A stretch of 44,517 bases of DNA from Thermodesulfovibrionales bacterium (GTDB taxonomy: Bacteria > Nitrospirota > Thermodesulfovibrionia > Thermodesulfovibrionales > JdFR-86): the NCBI GenBank assembly GCA_030682405.1, contig JAUXOF010000080.1:1-44517 (forward strand), in the 5' to 3' direction. Below the pieces are notes generated by a model. That model did no database searches and had not been told where the DNA came from. It was given only the letters and a program-made list of their open reading frames with translations. The translations under genes and the position numbers were made by a program. Shown here piece after piece: positions 22,286-30,488 of this stretch (positions within the stretch are counted from its first letter, which is position 1; every line of letters starts with the position of its first letter).

Positions 22286-24972
22286 AATACCTCCTCATAG
22301 GAATTAATTTTTTCTATCTTAACGGCGCATACCTTAAATTCCGGGGTTTTTGCGTAAGGGTCCAAGGCATCGCTTGTTAGTACGTTTGCAGCAGCCTCCT
22401 TGTAGTGCATGGGGATAAAGAGTAAGCCTTCCGAGACCCTTCCGGTTATCAGTGCCTTTAGCCCTATCTGCCCTCTTCTTGATTTAACCCTTATCATCAG
22501 GCCGTCTCTAATGCCCAGCCGTGAGGCGTCCTCTGCGCTAATCTCCACATACGGCTCTCCGGCATGCGCCTCGATAGGGGCAACCCTCCGCGTCATGGAG
22601 CCGCTGTGATACTGGAAAAGGTTTCTCCCTGTAGTGAGGACAAACGGGTATTCGTCGTCAGCAAGCTCGGCAGGCGGTATATACTCAACAGCGCTGAAGG
22701 AAACCCTGCCGCGGGGGAAGCCCGCCTTATAGAGGTAGTCGGTTCCGGGATGGTCCTTTGTGGGGCAGGGCCAGTGGATGCCTTCGCTTCTGATTCTTGA
22801 GTATGAGATGCCGGCCAAGGCCGGCCAGAGGTTCCCGAGCTCTTCAAAGGCAGCCTCTGAAGACGAATAGTTCATAGGGTAACCGAGCCTTACTGAAAGC
22901 TCCGAGATTATCCGCATATCCTCTCTTGCCTCTCCTGGAGGCTCAACGGCCTTTCTTACGAGCTGGACCTTCCTTTCAGTGTTGATAAACGTCCCGTTTT
23001 TTTCGGCAAAACACGTGGCAGGCAGGACAACGTCTGCAAGGGCTGCCGTCTCAGTAAGGAATATATCCTGAACCAGAAGGAAATCGAGGTTTTCGAGCGC
23101 CTTTGTCGTATGCCCGATGTTGGGGTCCGTAATCAGGGGGTTTTCGCCCATTATATAAAGCGCCTTTAGTTTGCCCTCTGCCGCGGACTTTATCATCTCT
23201 GTGGACTTCAACCCTTCTTTGTCAGAAAGCGTTGCTTTCCATGCCTCCTGAAATCTGTTTTTAACCATCGGCATGTCAACCCTCTGGTAGCCGGGATATA
23301 CGTTCGGAAGACAGCCCGCATCGCATGCCCCCTGAACGTTGTTCTGTCCCCTTAAGGGGTTGATGCCCGTGCTCTCCCTGCCTATGTTGCCTGTAAGGAG
23401 CGCAAGATTGGCAATTGCATTGACGTTATCAGTGCCGTGGGTGTGCTGGGTTATGCCCATTGTGTAGAATATCCCCGCCCGCCTTGAGCCTCCATAGAGC
23501 AGGGCGGCCTTTATTATGTCCTCCTTCGGCACACCGGTAATCTTTGAGGCTGCCTCAGGCGTGAATGCCTCTATGGACTTTTTCAACCCCTCAAGCCTTT
23601 CCGTTCTTTCAGTTATGAACTCGTCGTTCTGAAGGCCCTCTTTGAGTATCACATGGGCTATGCCGTTTAGAAGGGCAACGTCTGTGCCCGGCCTGAGCCT
23701 TAAGAATATCTCTGCGAACTTGACGAGAGGCACCTTTCTCGGGTCAGCCACTATAAGCCTTGCTCCCTTTCTTATCGCCTTGAGCATCCTGTTTGCGATA
23801 ACCGGGTGGGTCTCCTTGGTGTTTGAGCCGATTGTGAAGATGACCTCCATACCCTCTATCTCTTTTATGGAATTGGTCATCGCCCCTGAGCCGAATATTG
23901 TGGCCAGACTGGCCACTGTGGGCGCGTGTCAGAGACGGGCGCAGTGGTCGACATTATTTGTGCCTATGGCGGCCCTCATGAATTTCTGGAAAAGGTAGTT
24001 GTCCTCGTTCGTGCATCTGGCAGAGGACAGCCCCCCTATGGAATCAGGCCCGTGTTTTTCCTTTATCTCCTTAAGCCTTTTTGCGGCATATTCAAGCGCT
24101 TCGTCCCACGAGGCCTCCCTGAAACCTCCGGCGGCTTCCTTGATTAGAGGTGTCCTGAGCCTTTCGGGGCTTCCGATAAAGGAGTAGCCGAACCTGCCCT
24201 TTGCGCAAAGCCACCCCTCGTTCCATCCGCTTTCCTTTGAGGTCACCCTCACCACCTCGTTTCTTTTTACATGGAGGGTAATGCCGCAGCCGGTGCCGCA
24301 GTACGGGCATGTGGTATCCACTTCTTTTATGTCCTTCTGTCTTCCCTTATGGGACCAGCCCTTTCCCGTCAAGGCGCCTGTGGGGCAAACGGCAACGCAC
24401 TGGCCGCAGAACTCGCAGTTAAGGTCATGCTCATACGGAGGGCATATCTTGGACTTAAACCCCCTGTATGCGAAATCTATGGCGCTTACGCCCTGAATCT
24501 CTTCGCAGGCATTTACGCACCTTCCGCAGAGTATGCACTTTTCCATATCCCTTTCTATAAACGGGTTGCCGTCTTTCTTTTCGTATATGCGCCTTTCTCC
24601 GGCAAAACGGTTTTCCTTTACGTCATAGAAGTAGGCCAGCTCCTGAAGCGTGCAGTCACCGGCCCTCTCGCAAAGCATGCAGTCGTTGGGGTGGTCGGAG
24701 AGGATAAGTTCCAGTACGGTTTTTCTCAGGTCTTCAAGCGCGGGGGTTGAGGTCGTTACCTCCATCCCCTCGGTTACAGGGGTTGTGCAGGACGTCACGG
24801 GCCTCGGAATGCCCTTTATCTCCACTATACAGAGCCTGCAGCCTCCGAACGGAGACAGCTTCGGATGGTGGCACAATGTCGGTATGGGGATGTTGAGCAT
24901 CCTTGCGGCCTCAAGGACTGTTGCGCCTTCCTTAACCGCACCCGCTTTTCCGTCTATCAGAACTTTTATCAT
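22282..24972 (-). CDS. fdhA: NAD(P)-dependent formate dehydrogenase alpha subunit, selenocysteine-containing
   Basis: One gene read through an in-frame TGA at 23931-23929 (codon 348), giving 896 residues. The context VDHCARL-Sec-HAPTV is exactly the FDH active site where Sec or Cys binds Mo/W. Domains: [2Fe-2S] (C34, C45, C48, C62), His-Cys site (H94, C98, C101, C107), two [4Fe-4S] clusters (C146/149/152/156 and C186/189/192/196), the catalytic-domain [4Fe-4S] (C222/225/229/256), bis-MGD molybdopterin fold and a C-terminal MGD-binding domain. ATG 24972 is chosen because AAAGGAG lies 7 bases upstream; a start at 25014 lies inside the preceding gene. It reduces CO2 to formate or the reverse, with NuoE/NuoF-like partners. 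A gene caller would split it in two. Confidence 0.93.
23893..23931 (-). promoter_or_regulatory. UGA selenocysteine codon and SECIS-like hairpin in fdhA
   Basis: Downstream of the UGA (23931-23929) the mRNA forms GUGGCCA-GUC-UGGCCAC (23916-23900): a perfect 7-bp stem with a GU-containing apical loop. Nineteen bases separate the UGA from the GUCU, which by my count equals the spacing in the E. coli fdhF SECIS. This fits SelB-directed Sec insertion. Confidence 0.88.
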
Positions 24973-24976
24973 TTCA

Positions 24977-26758
24977 TTACTCCTTTGCAACCGCCTTGAA
25001 TTTGCAGACATCAAAGCATGCCCCGCACTTTATGCAGAGGCTCGAATCTATCGTATGGGGCTTTTTCTTCTCCCCTGTTACAGCCCCTGCCGGGCATACC
25101 CTCTTGCACGCCCCGCATCCTGTACAGAACTTTTCAATCACGGAGTACGTAAGGAGGTCCCTGCACACCTTTGCAGGGCATCTGCCTTCAAGGTGGGCTT
25201 CGTACTCTTGCCGGAAGTATTTTAGTGTGCTCAAAATCGGGTTCGGTGCGGTCTGGCCGAGGCCGCAGAGCGAGGCTGACTTTATGTCGCTGCCGAGTTT
25301 TTCAAGGAGTTTAAGGTCATCTTCCGTGCCCTGTCCCTTTGTAATCTTATCGAGTATCTCAAGCAGGCGTTTGGTGCCGATTCTGCAGGGCACGCACTTG
25401 CCGCAGGATTCGGCCTGAGTAAACTGAAGGAAGTACTTCGCCACATTCACCATGCAGTCGTCTTCATCGAGGACTATCATGCCCCCTGAGCCGACTATCG
25501 AGCCGGCCTGAGCAAGGGATTCATAATCCATCTTTATGTCTATCATATCCGCCGGGATGCAGCCGCCCGACGGCCCGCCGGTCTGCACGGCCTTCAGGGC
25601 CTTTTCCCCTTCTATGCCGCCGCCTATGTCGTAGATTATCTCCCTGAGGGGGATTCCCATCGGGACCTCAATAAGGCCGGAGTTCTTCACCTTTCCGGTA
25701 AGGGCAAAGACCTTTGTCCCTTTGGATTTCTCCGTCCCGTAGGAGGAGAACCATCCGGCCCCTTTTCTCATAATGTAAGGAATGTTGGCAAGGGTCTCCA
25801 CATTGTTTATCACTGTGGGTTTTCCCCAAAGGCCGCTGTATACGGGGAAGGGCGGCTTTGCCCTCGGCATGCCCCTCCGCCCCTCTATGGAGGCTATGAG
25901 CGCTGTCTCCTCGCCGCAGACAAAGGCCCCTGCGCCCAGCTTTATCTTTATGTCGAAATTTAAAAAACCCCTGCCGAGGATTTTGTTTCCGAGGAAGTTG
26001 TTTTCCCTTGCCTGCCTTAGGGCAATCTTGAGCCTTTCGACTGCAAGGGGGTACTCGGCCCTTATATACACATAGCCGCCGGCTGCTCCGATGGAGTATG
26101 CCCCGATTATCATGCCCTCTATGACGGCATGGGGGTTGCCCTCTATTACTGAGCGGTCCATGAACGCACCGGGGTCTCCCTCGTCGGCATTACAGATGAT
26201 GTATTTATGGTCGGACTGAATCTTGTTGCATATCTCCCATTTAAGCCCTGTGGGGAAGCCTGCGCCGCCCCTGCCCCTGAGCCCTGATTTCTTTATTATG
26301 TCAATGACTTCTTCCGGGGTCATTGATTTAACCGCAGCCTTTGTCGCCTCGTAGCCGCCGACGGCGATATATGCGTTTATGTCTTCGGGGTCTATATTGC
26401 CGCAGTCCGAAAGCACCACCTTCACCTGTTTTCTGTGGAAGTTGTGGTAATCCTCCCCGACGGTCCATTCCTCTATGGGCGCTCCCTCTATCAGGTGCTC
26501 TTTTACGATGCGGGGCACCATCTCCGAGGTTATGTACTGGTAGGTGGTCTTGTCTCCGTCTATCAGTATGTCAACGAGCACGTCCTTTGCGCACAGCCCC
26601 CGGCAGCCTACCCTGTGCATCGAGCAGCGCTTTTCAACGGACGCCTCAATGCCTGAGGAGCGGAGATGTTCGGTAAACGCCTCCATTACCTGCGTTCCCC
26701 CGGCTGCTATGCCTCCGGTGCCCATGCATATTTTTATGCCGATTTCCTTATTCTTCAT
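24977..26758 (-). CDS. NuoF/HydB-like NAD(P)H-binding beta subunit of formate dehydrogenase
   Basis: 593 residues from ATG 26758 (GAGGA upstream; a longer start at 26782 has no RBS). Domains: thioredoxin-like N-terminus, FMN/NADH fold with RGRGGAGFPTG (161-171) and NADEGDPGAFMDR (190-202), SLBB region, NuoF [4Fe-4S] site in ESCGKCVPCR plus ASLCGLG, and a 2x[4Fe-4S] ferredoxin tail (CTGCGACKRVC; CIKCGACFDVC). The N-terminal [2Fe-2S] set has C11, C52 and C56, but the expected second cysteine is glycine (CMGTGG). That cluster may therefore be absent or altered, unlike in the CODH-linked paralogue. It overlaps the nuoE-like gene and sits 4 bases before fdhA. It probably links NAD(P)H to formate dehydrogenase. 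Confidence 0.93.
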   Translation of the reverse strand: MKNKEIGIKICMGTGGIAAGGTQVMEAFTEHLRSSGIEASVEKRCSMHRVGCRGLCAKDVLVDILIDGDKTTYQYITSEMVPRIVKEHLIEGAPIEEWTVGEDYHNFHRKQVKVVLSDCGNIDPEDINAYIAVGGYEATKAAVKSMTPEEVIDIIKKSGLRGRGGAGFPTGLKWEICNKIQSDHKYIICNADEGDPGAFMDRSVIEGNPHAVIEGMIIGAYSIGAAGGYVYIRAEYPLAVERLKIALRQARENNFLGNKILGRGFLNFDIKIKLGAGAFVCGEETALIASIEGRRGMPRAKPPFPVYSGLWGKPTVINNVETLANIPYIMRKGAGWFSSYGTEKSKGTKVFALTGKVKNSGLIEVPMGIPLREIIYDIGGGIEGEKALKAVQTGGPSGGCIPADMIDIKMDYESLAQAGSIVGSGGMIVLDEDDCMVNVAKYFLQFTQAESCGKCVPCRIGTKRLLEILDKITKGQGTEDDLKLLEKLGSDIKSASLCGLGQTAPNPILSTLKYFRQEYEAHLEGRCPAKVCRDLLTYSVIEKFCTGCGACKRVCPAGAVTGEKKKPHTIDSSLCIKCGACFDVCKFKAVAKE

Positions 26759-27251
26759 CCGTTTCCTCGACAGCGGCGGCATTCTTGTCGGTCTTGCGCA
26801 GCGCCTTTAGCTCTTTCCGTATCTTGTCTGCTCCGGCCTTGCCATGGACTTTCTTATTGATTATTACAACAGGGGCGATGCTGCAAGCGCCCACGCAGTT
26901 GACCTTCTCAAGGGTAAACTCCATATCCGGGGTCGTATCCTGCCCCCCGGCAAGGTTCAACTCGCGCGCTATGCCGTTAATAAGCCTCTCTGAGCCTTTG
27001 ACATGGCAGGCCGTTCCGCAGCATGCGGTGATGATGTTTTTTCCTCTCGGCGTAAAATAGAACTGGGCATAGAATGTGGCAACTCCGAAGAAGGCGCTCC
27101 GTGGAATCCAAAGCCTGTCCGCTATCCAGTTGACCGCCTCTTCGGGTATATAGCCCAACGCATCCTGAACTTCCTGAAGGATGGCTATGACGCCGCCTTT
27201 TTCGCCGATGTGGCCGGCAGCTATTTTCTCTAATGTCTTTAAATCCTGCAT
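26748..27251 (-). CDS. NuoE-like [2Fe-2S] gamma subunit of formate dehydrogenase
   Basis: 167 residues. [2Fe-2S] ligands C77 and C82 (CCGTAC) and C119 and C123 (CVGAC) on a thioredoxin-like fold, after a helical N-terminus. First gene of the FDH/Fhs operon. AGGG is 10 bases before the ATG and a good promoter lies upstream. It overlaps the NuoF-like start by 11 bases. It is paralogous to 1004-1498, so this genome has at least two NuoE/NuoF-type NAD(P)H modules, each tied to a different C1 enzyme. The acidic tail (EETDEE) is not seen in the other copy. Confidence 0.92.
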   Translation of the reverse strand: MQDLKTLEKIAAGHIGEKGGVIAILQEVQDALGYIPEEAVNWIADRLWIPRSAFFGVATFYAQFYFTPRGKNIITACCGTACHVKGSERLINGIARELNLAGGQDTTPDMEFTLEKVNCVGACSIAPVVIINKKVHGKAGADKIRKELKALRKTDKNAAAVEETDEE

Positions 27252-27295
27252 ATTATTTTTTCCCTGTCGTTTCGGCTAAAAGCCGTGGAACTGTT

Positions 27296-27325
27296 ATTAT
27301 AATCAACGAATGCTCGGGTTTTCAA
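27296..27325 (-). promoter_or_regulatory. Sigma70-type promoter of the formate dehydrogenase/fhs operon
   Basis: On the minus strand TTGAAA (27325-27320), an 18-base spacer and a perfect TATAAT (27301-27296). The start site would fall near 27288, giving a leader of about 37 bases. Within it CGGCT-AAA-AGCCG (27273-27285) can form a small hairpin ahead of the nuoE-like ATG. The rest of 27252-27380 shows nothing else. Confidence 0.75.
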
Positions 27326-27380
27326 CGGATTTACCCATTAAATCGTTTAATAATTCAATTAGGAAGAATCCGCCCCTGCT

Positions 27381-28379
27381 CTATCTGAGCATGTAGAGAA
27401 ACATCAGGTTGACTATTAAGACAAGGAGTATCCCTATGGAATCCCACGCAAGCAATAACTGCTTTTTCTCCGCACGGTAGGTCAGCCCGATGACTGCAAT
27501 GGCAGTCATGGCAATGGCGGAGAGCGCGGATATTATGTGGTTCGGGTCTACATAAGAGAGCAGTGGGCCCTGAGTGAAGAATATGTCGTCTATGCCGAGG
27601 ATGAGGATATTGAAGATGTTGCTGCCAAAGAGGTTGCCGATTGCAAGGTCAACGGCGTCCATTTTAACGGCTGAGATGGAGACCACGACTTCAGGGAGGG
27701 ATGTAGAAATCGCAATAAAGATATTGCCGACAAATGTCTGCCCAAGCCCCGTGCTTTCCGCAATCCCTTTGCCTATCCCGGGCAGGAAGAATGCGGCGGC
27801 TATGACAACCGCGGCATTAATGCAGTAATTGATAACCGCCGTCCTTGTCGGAATTTTTTCGTATTTAAGCTCAACAGCCTTTTCTTTTATAAATGCGATG
27901 AGATTTCTTTTTTCGTAGTAATAAACCAGCCGCATCGCAACGAAGTATATGACCGCAAAAACAAGGCTGTAAGGCCCTATCCAGCCGAGCGGGGGGATAT
28001 TCCCGCTTAAAAACAGGCTCATGGCGACGATGCCCAAAAGCAGCATCCCGAACCCTGCGGAAAGCACATTGCCCTGCTGGGCCTTTGCGGAAATGGGTAC
28101 AACCTTGTAAAAGGCGTCAAGAAACGCAAGGATAACCATATTGAACACGCAGCTTCCGAGCGCATCCCCCACTGCAATGTCAGGGACCCCGGCGAAGGTA
28201 ACGGAACTTATGCCGGTCATAAGCTCAGGCAGGCTCGTTACGGTAGCCATGAGCACTATGCCTATCCATGTCCTTCCAAGTCCGGTCTTCTCGGCTATGA
28301 TGTCGCCGTATTTTGAAAGCTTTGTGCCGGAATAAACTATCAAGGAGGTGCACGCTATGAATCCGAGCCAGAAAAGCAT
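27381..28379 (-). CDS. CaCA-family Na+/Ca2+ (cation) exchanger, YrbG-like
   Basis: 332 residues, about 10 membrane helices in two inverted halves. The two alpha-repeat motifs are visible: TSLPELMTGIS...GDALGSCVFNM in the first half and STSLPEVVVSIS...GNLFGSNIFNI in the second. These hold the ion-binding acidic and Ser/Asn residues. Such proteins exchange Na+ or H+ for Ca2+ across the inner membrane. It follows the MscS gene by 3 bases and shares its promoter, a plausible ion and osmotic homeostasis operon. No soluble domain. Confidence 0.92.
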   Translation of the reverse strand: MLFWLGFIACTSLIVYSGTKLSKYGDIIAEKTGLGRTWIGIVLMATVTSLPELMTGISSVTFAGVPDIAVGDALGSCVFNMVILAFLDAFYKVVPISAKAQQGNVLSAGFGMLLLGIVAMSLFLSGNIPPLGWIGPYSLVFAVIYFVAMRLVYYYEKRNLIAFIKEKAVELKYEKIPTRTAVINYCINAAVVIAAAFFLPGIGKGIAESTGLGQTFVGNIFIAISTSLPEVVVSISAVKMDAVDLAIGNLFGSNIFNILILGIDDIFFTQGPLLSYVDPNHIISALSAIAMTAIAVIGLTYRAEKKQLLLAWDSIGILLVLIVNLMFLYMLR

Positions 28380-28382
28380 GAA

Positions 28383-29420
28383 CTATCCCTCTCTTGAGTC
28401 CTTAAGATAAACGGTGCGATGCGGAAATGGTATTTCGATTGCCTCATCCTTGAATCTTTTAAATATCCTCTTCCTGAGTTCATGCTGTGCAAGATACTGG
28501 TCGACGAACTCCCCCACTTGGCATATCAGTGTAAACTCAAGGGAGCTTTCCCCGAACCCCGGTATGAACCTCACAAAAGGCTCGGGGTCTCCCAAAAGAC
28601 CGGGTATCTCGCCGACCGCCTTTTTCGCCTCCTCGACAAGGATTTTTTCAATCCGTTCCGGGTCGGAGGAATAGCTTACTCCTATGGGTATCAAAAGCGA
28701 CATTCTCTTTTCGGGGAGGTTATAATTCGTAACTGTGCTCTGCGATAACTTGCTGTTTGGGATAATGACCATATTATTGGGGAGCATCCGTATCCTTGTC
28801 GTCCTCCATGTGATGTCCTCCACATAGCCCTCCTGACCGGTCTCAAGCCTTATGAAATCCCCGACCCTGACGGACTTTTCCAGAAGGACGTGTATGCCTG
28901 CAAACAGGTTTGCGAGCGTGTCCTGAAGCGCAAGGGCGACTGCAAGCCCTCCGACGCCGAGGGCGGTGATAAGAGGGGTTATTGAGATTCCCAGAACGGT
29001 TAATGTCACCAGTATGCCTATTACGAGCACCGTGCCTTTTAGTATCCCGTATGCAAGGCCTGTGGTGGGGATGGGGAGGCCGCTTTTTTGGATATAGTTT
29101 TTAAATATCTTTCCCGCAAGATTGGCTGTCGCAACCGTAACGGACATTATCACTATCACATGGACGGCCTTGCTGAGATAGAAGATGTACTTTTCCGGAA
29201 GGTCGGAGACCGCAACCCCGATGTAAAGGCCTATCGCCAGACACCAGAACAAGGACGGGGTTCTGAACGCCTTTATGATTATATCGTCAAGCGCGGTTTC
29301 CGTCCTGCCGGCCCATCTGTGAAGAAGCCTGAACGCAATGCCCCTTGTTACCAGCAATACTGAAACGGTTATTGCCGCCACTGTCAAGGGCATGAATATG
29401 CTTGTAAGACTGATTTCCAT
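28383..29420 (-). CDS. MscS-family mechanosensitive channel
   Basis: 345 residues: several N-terminal membrane helices (about 8-30, 50-72, 85-105, 128-150), the pore-lining Gly/Ala-rich helix (LGVGGLAVALALQDTLANLFAG at about 173-194), then the beta domain (RVGDFIRLETGQEGYVEDITWRTT) and the C-terminal alpha/beta cage. It opens under membrane tension to release solutes. GGGGGAGAG precedes the ATG at 29420. It is the first gene of a two-gene operon with the cation exchanger, and the promoter upstream is good. Length is in the usual range of 5-helix MscS members. Confidence 0.93.
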   Translation of the reverse strand: MEISLTSIFMPLTVAAITVSVLLVTRGIAFRLLHRWAGRTETALDDIIIKAFRTPSLFWCLAIGLYIGVAVSDLPEKYIFYLSKAVHVIVIMSVTVATANLAGKIFKNYIQKSGLPIPTTGLAYGILKGTVLVIGILVTLTVLGISITPLITALGVGGLAVALALQDTLANLFAGIHVLLEKSVRVGDFIRLETGQEGYVEDITWRTTRIRMLPNNMVIIPNSKLSQSTVTNYNLPEKRMSLLIPIGVSYSSDPERIEKILVEEAKKAVGEIPGLLGDPEPFVRFIPGFGESSLEFTLICQVGEFVDQYLAQHELRKRIFKRFKDEAIEIPFPHRTVYLKDSREG

Positions 29421-29481
29421 CTCTCCCCCAATAGGTCTAAATTATTAAGGTTACGCCCCTACTTGCATGGTTGTGTATGAA

Positions 29482-29510
29482 AGTATAAAGGCTTTGGGCC
29501 TATGGGTCAA
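29482..29510 (-). promoter_or_regulatory. Sigma70-type promoter of the mscS-exchanger operon
   Basis: On the minus strand TTGACC (29510-29505), a 17-base spacer and TATACT (29487-29482). Both hexamers match consensus at 5 of 6 positions. The transcript would start about 55 bases before the mscS ATG. Confidence 0.75.
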
Positions 29511-29535
29511 GTTTAGGAGGGGGGAAGGGCGCACC

Positions 29536-29566
29536 TTGTTAGGGCTATATATCCCTGTGCTATAAT
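29536..29566 (+). promoter_or_regulatory. Promoter of folD-like/cca operon with an operator-like palindrome in the spacer
   Basis: TTGTTA (29536-29541), a long 19-base spacer, then a perfect TATAAT (29561-29566). AGGGCTATATATCCCT (29541-29556) is a near-perfect palindrome with one mismatched pair, lying inside the spacer. The strong RBS AAAGGAGG (29573-29580) follows closely, so the leader is about 17 bases. Confidence 0.6.
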
Positions 29567-29588
29567 CTTCCGAAAGGAGGTTTTTAAG

Positions 29589-30488
29589 ATGGCCGTACTC
29601 ATGAAGGGAAGCCCTGTGGCATCCCTTATATATAAAGAAATCAGGTCAGAGGTGGAGAAGCTTAAAGGCCATGGGGTATCCGTCGGCCTTGCAATGATTA
29701 TAGTCGGCTCAAACGCCTCCTCAGGGCAGTATTTCATAACAACCGGAAACCTGTGCCGCAAGTTAGGCATAGAAGAATACCCGTCCCGCCTGCCTGAAAA
29801 CGTATCCCTTAACGTAATACTCGATACGATTAGGAAACTGAATAACGACGAGCGCATAAGCGGCATACTGGTGTTTCTCCCCCTTCCTTTGCATATCGAA
29901 CAGAGGGCAGTGTTGAACGCCATTGCCCCGGAAAAGGATGTGGACGGCTTGGGCGCCATTTCCATCGGAAGGCTGGCGGCAGAGGAATCAACATACCAGC
30001 TTTTTACGGCAGGCCCCAATTTTTCAATAAAAAACACGTTTCTTCCCTGCACCCCATACGGTGTCATAAGGCTTCTTGAACATTACGGAGTCGAGCTTAA
30101 GGGCAAAGACATTGTTATAGTGGGAAAAAGCCTGACAGTCGGCAAATCCCTTTCCCTTATGATGCTTGCAAAAGAGGCTACTGTAACGGTCTGCCACAGG
30201 GCAACCAAAGACCTTGCCGAAAAGACGCGCAGCGCCGATATCCTGTGCGTAGCCGCAGGCAAACCCGGCCTTATAACGGCGGATATGATTAAGCAAGGCT
30301 CTGTCATCGTTGACATAGGCATAAACAGCCTTCCGGACGGAAGCTTTGCAGGCGATGTTGAGTTTAAAGGAGTCTCAGAGAAGGTATCACATATCACGCC
30401 CGTTCCCGGCGGGGTAGGGCCGGTTACAATAGCCATATTGCTGAAAAACACGGTCGTCTCCACCAAAAGGATGTTCGGCATCCGGTAA
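29589..30488 (+). CDS. FolD-like methylene-THF dehydrogenase/cyclohydrolase homologue with altered active site
   Basis: 299 residues. Family features: GILV-LPLP (93-100), KDVDG (116-120), VGKSLTVGKS in the Rossmann domain and the closing ITPVPGGVGPVT. Against E. coli FolD, the catalytic lysine of YVASK is replaced: Y48-FIT-T52. The conserved glutamine of VQLPLP is F96. The Asp of KDVDG (D119) is kept. About ten extra residues lie before CTPYG, and the usual Pro of the VGRP loop is Ser. Folate binding and dehydrogenase function may survive, but cyclohydrolase activity is doubtful. The start is firm (AAAGGAGG). The stop overlaps the next start as TAATG. It may be a specialised paralogue; a canonical copy could lie elsewhere. 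Confidence 0.85.
   Translation: MAVLMKGSPVASLIYKEIRSEVEKLKGHGVSVGLAMIIVGSNASSGQYFITTGNLCRKLGIEEYPSRLPENVSLNVILDTIRKLNNDERISGILVFLPLPLHIEQRAVLNAIAPEKDVDGLGAISIGRLAAEESTYQLFTAGPNFSIKNTFLPCTPYGVIRLLEHYGVELKGKDIVIVGKSLTVGKSLSLMMLAKEATVTVCHRATKDLAEKTRSADILCVAAGKPGLITADMIKQGSVIVDIGINSLPDGSFAGDVEFKGVSEKVSHITPVPGGVGPVTIAILLKNTVVSTKRMFGIR

Noticed and set aside
22282-25014. Two separate genes (FdhA N-terminal part and FdhA C-terminal part) or a pseudogene
   Set aside because: Only one in-frame TGA separates them, exactly at the Sec/Cys site, with a SECIS-like hairpin downstream. No frameshift exists.
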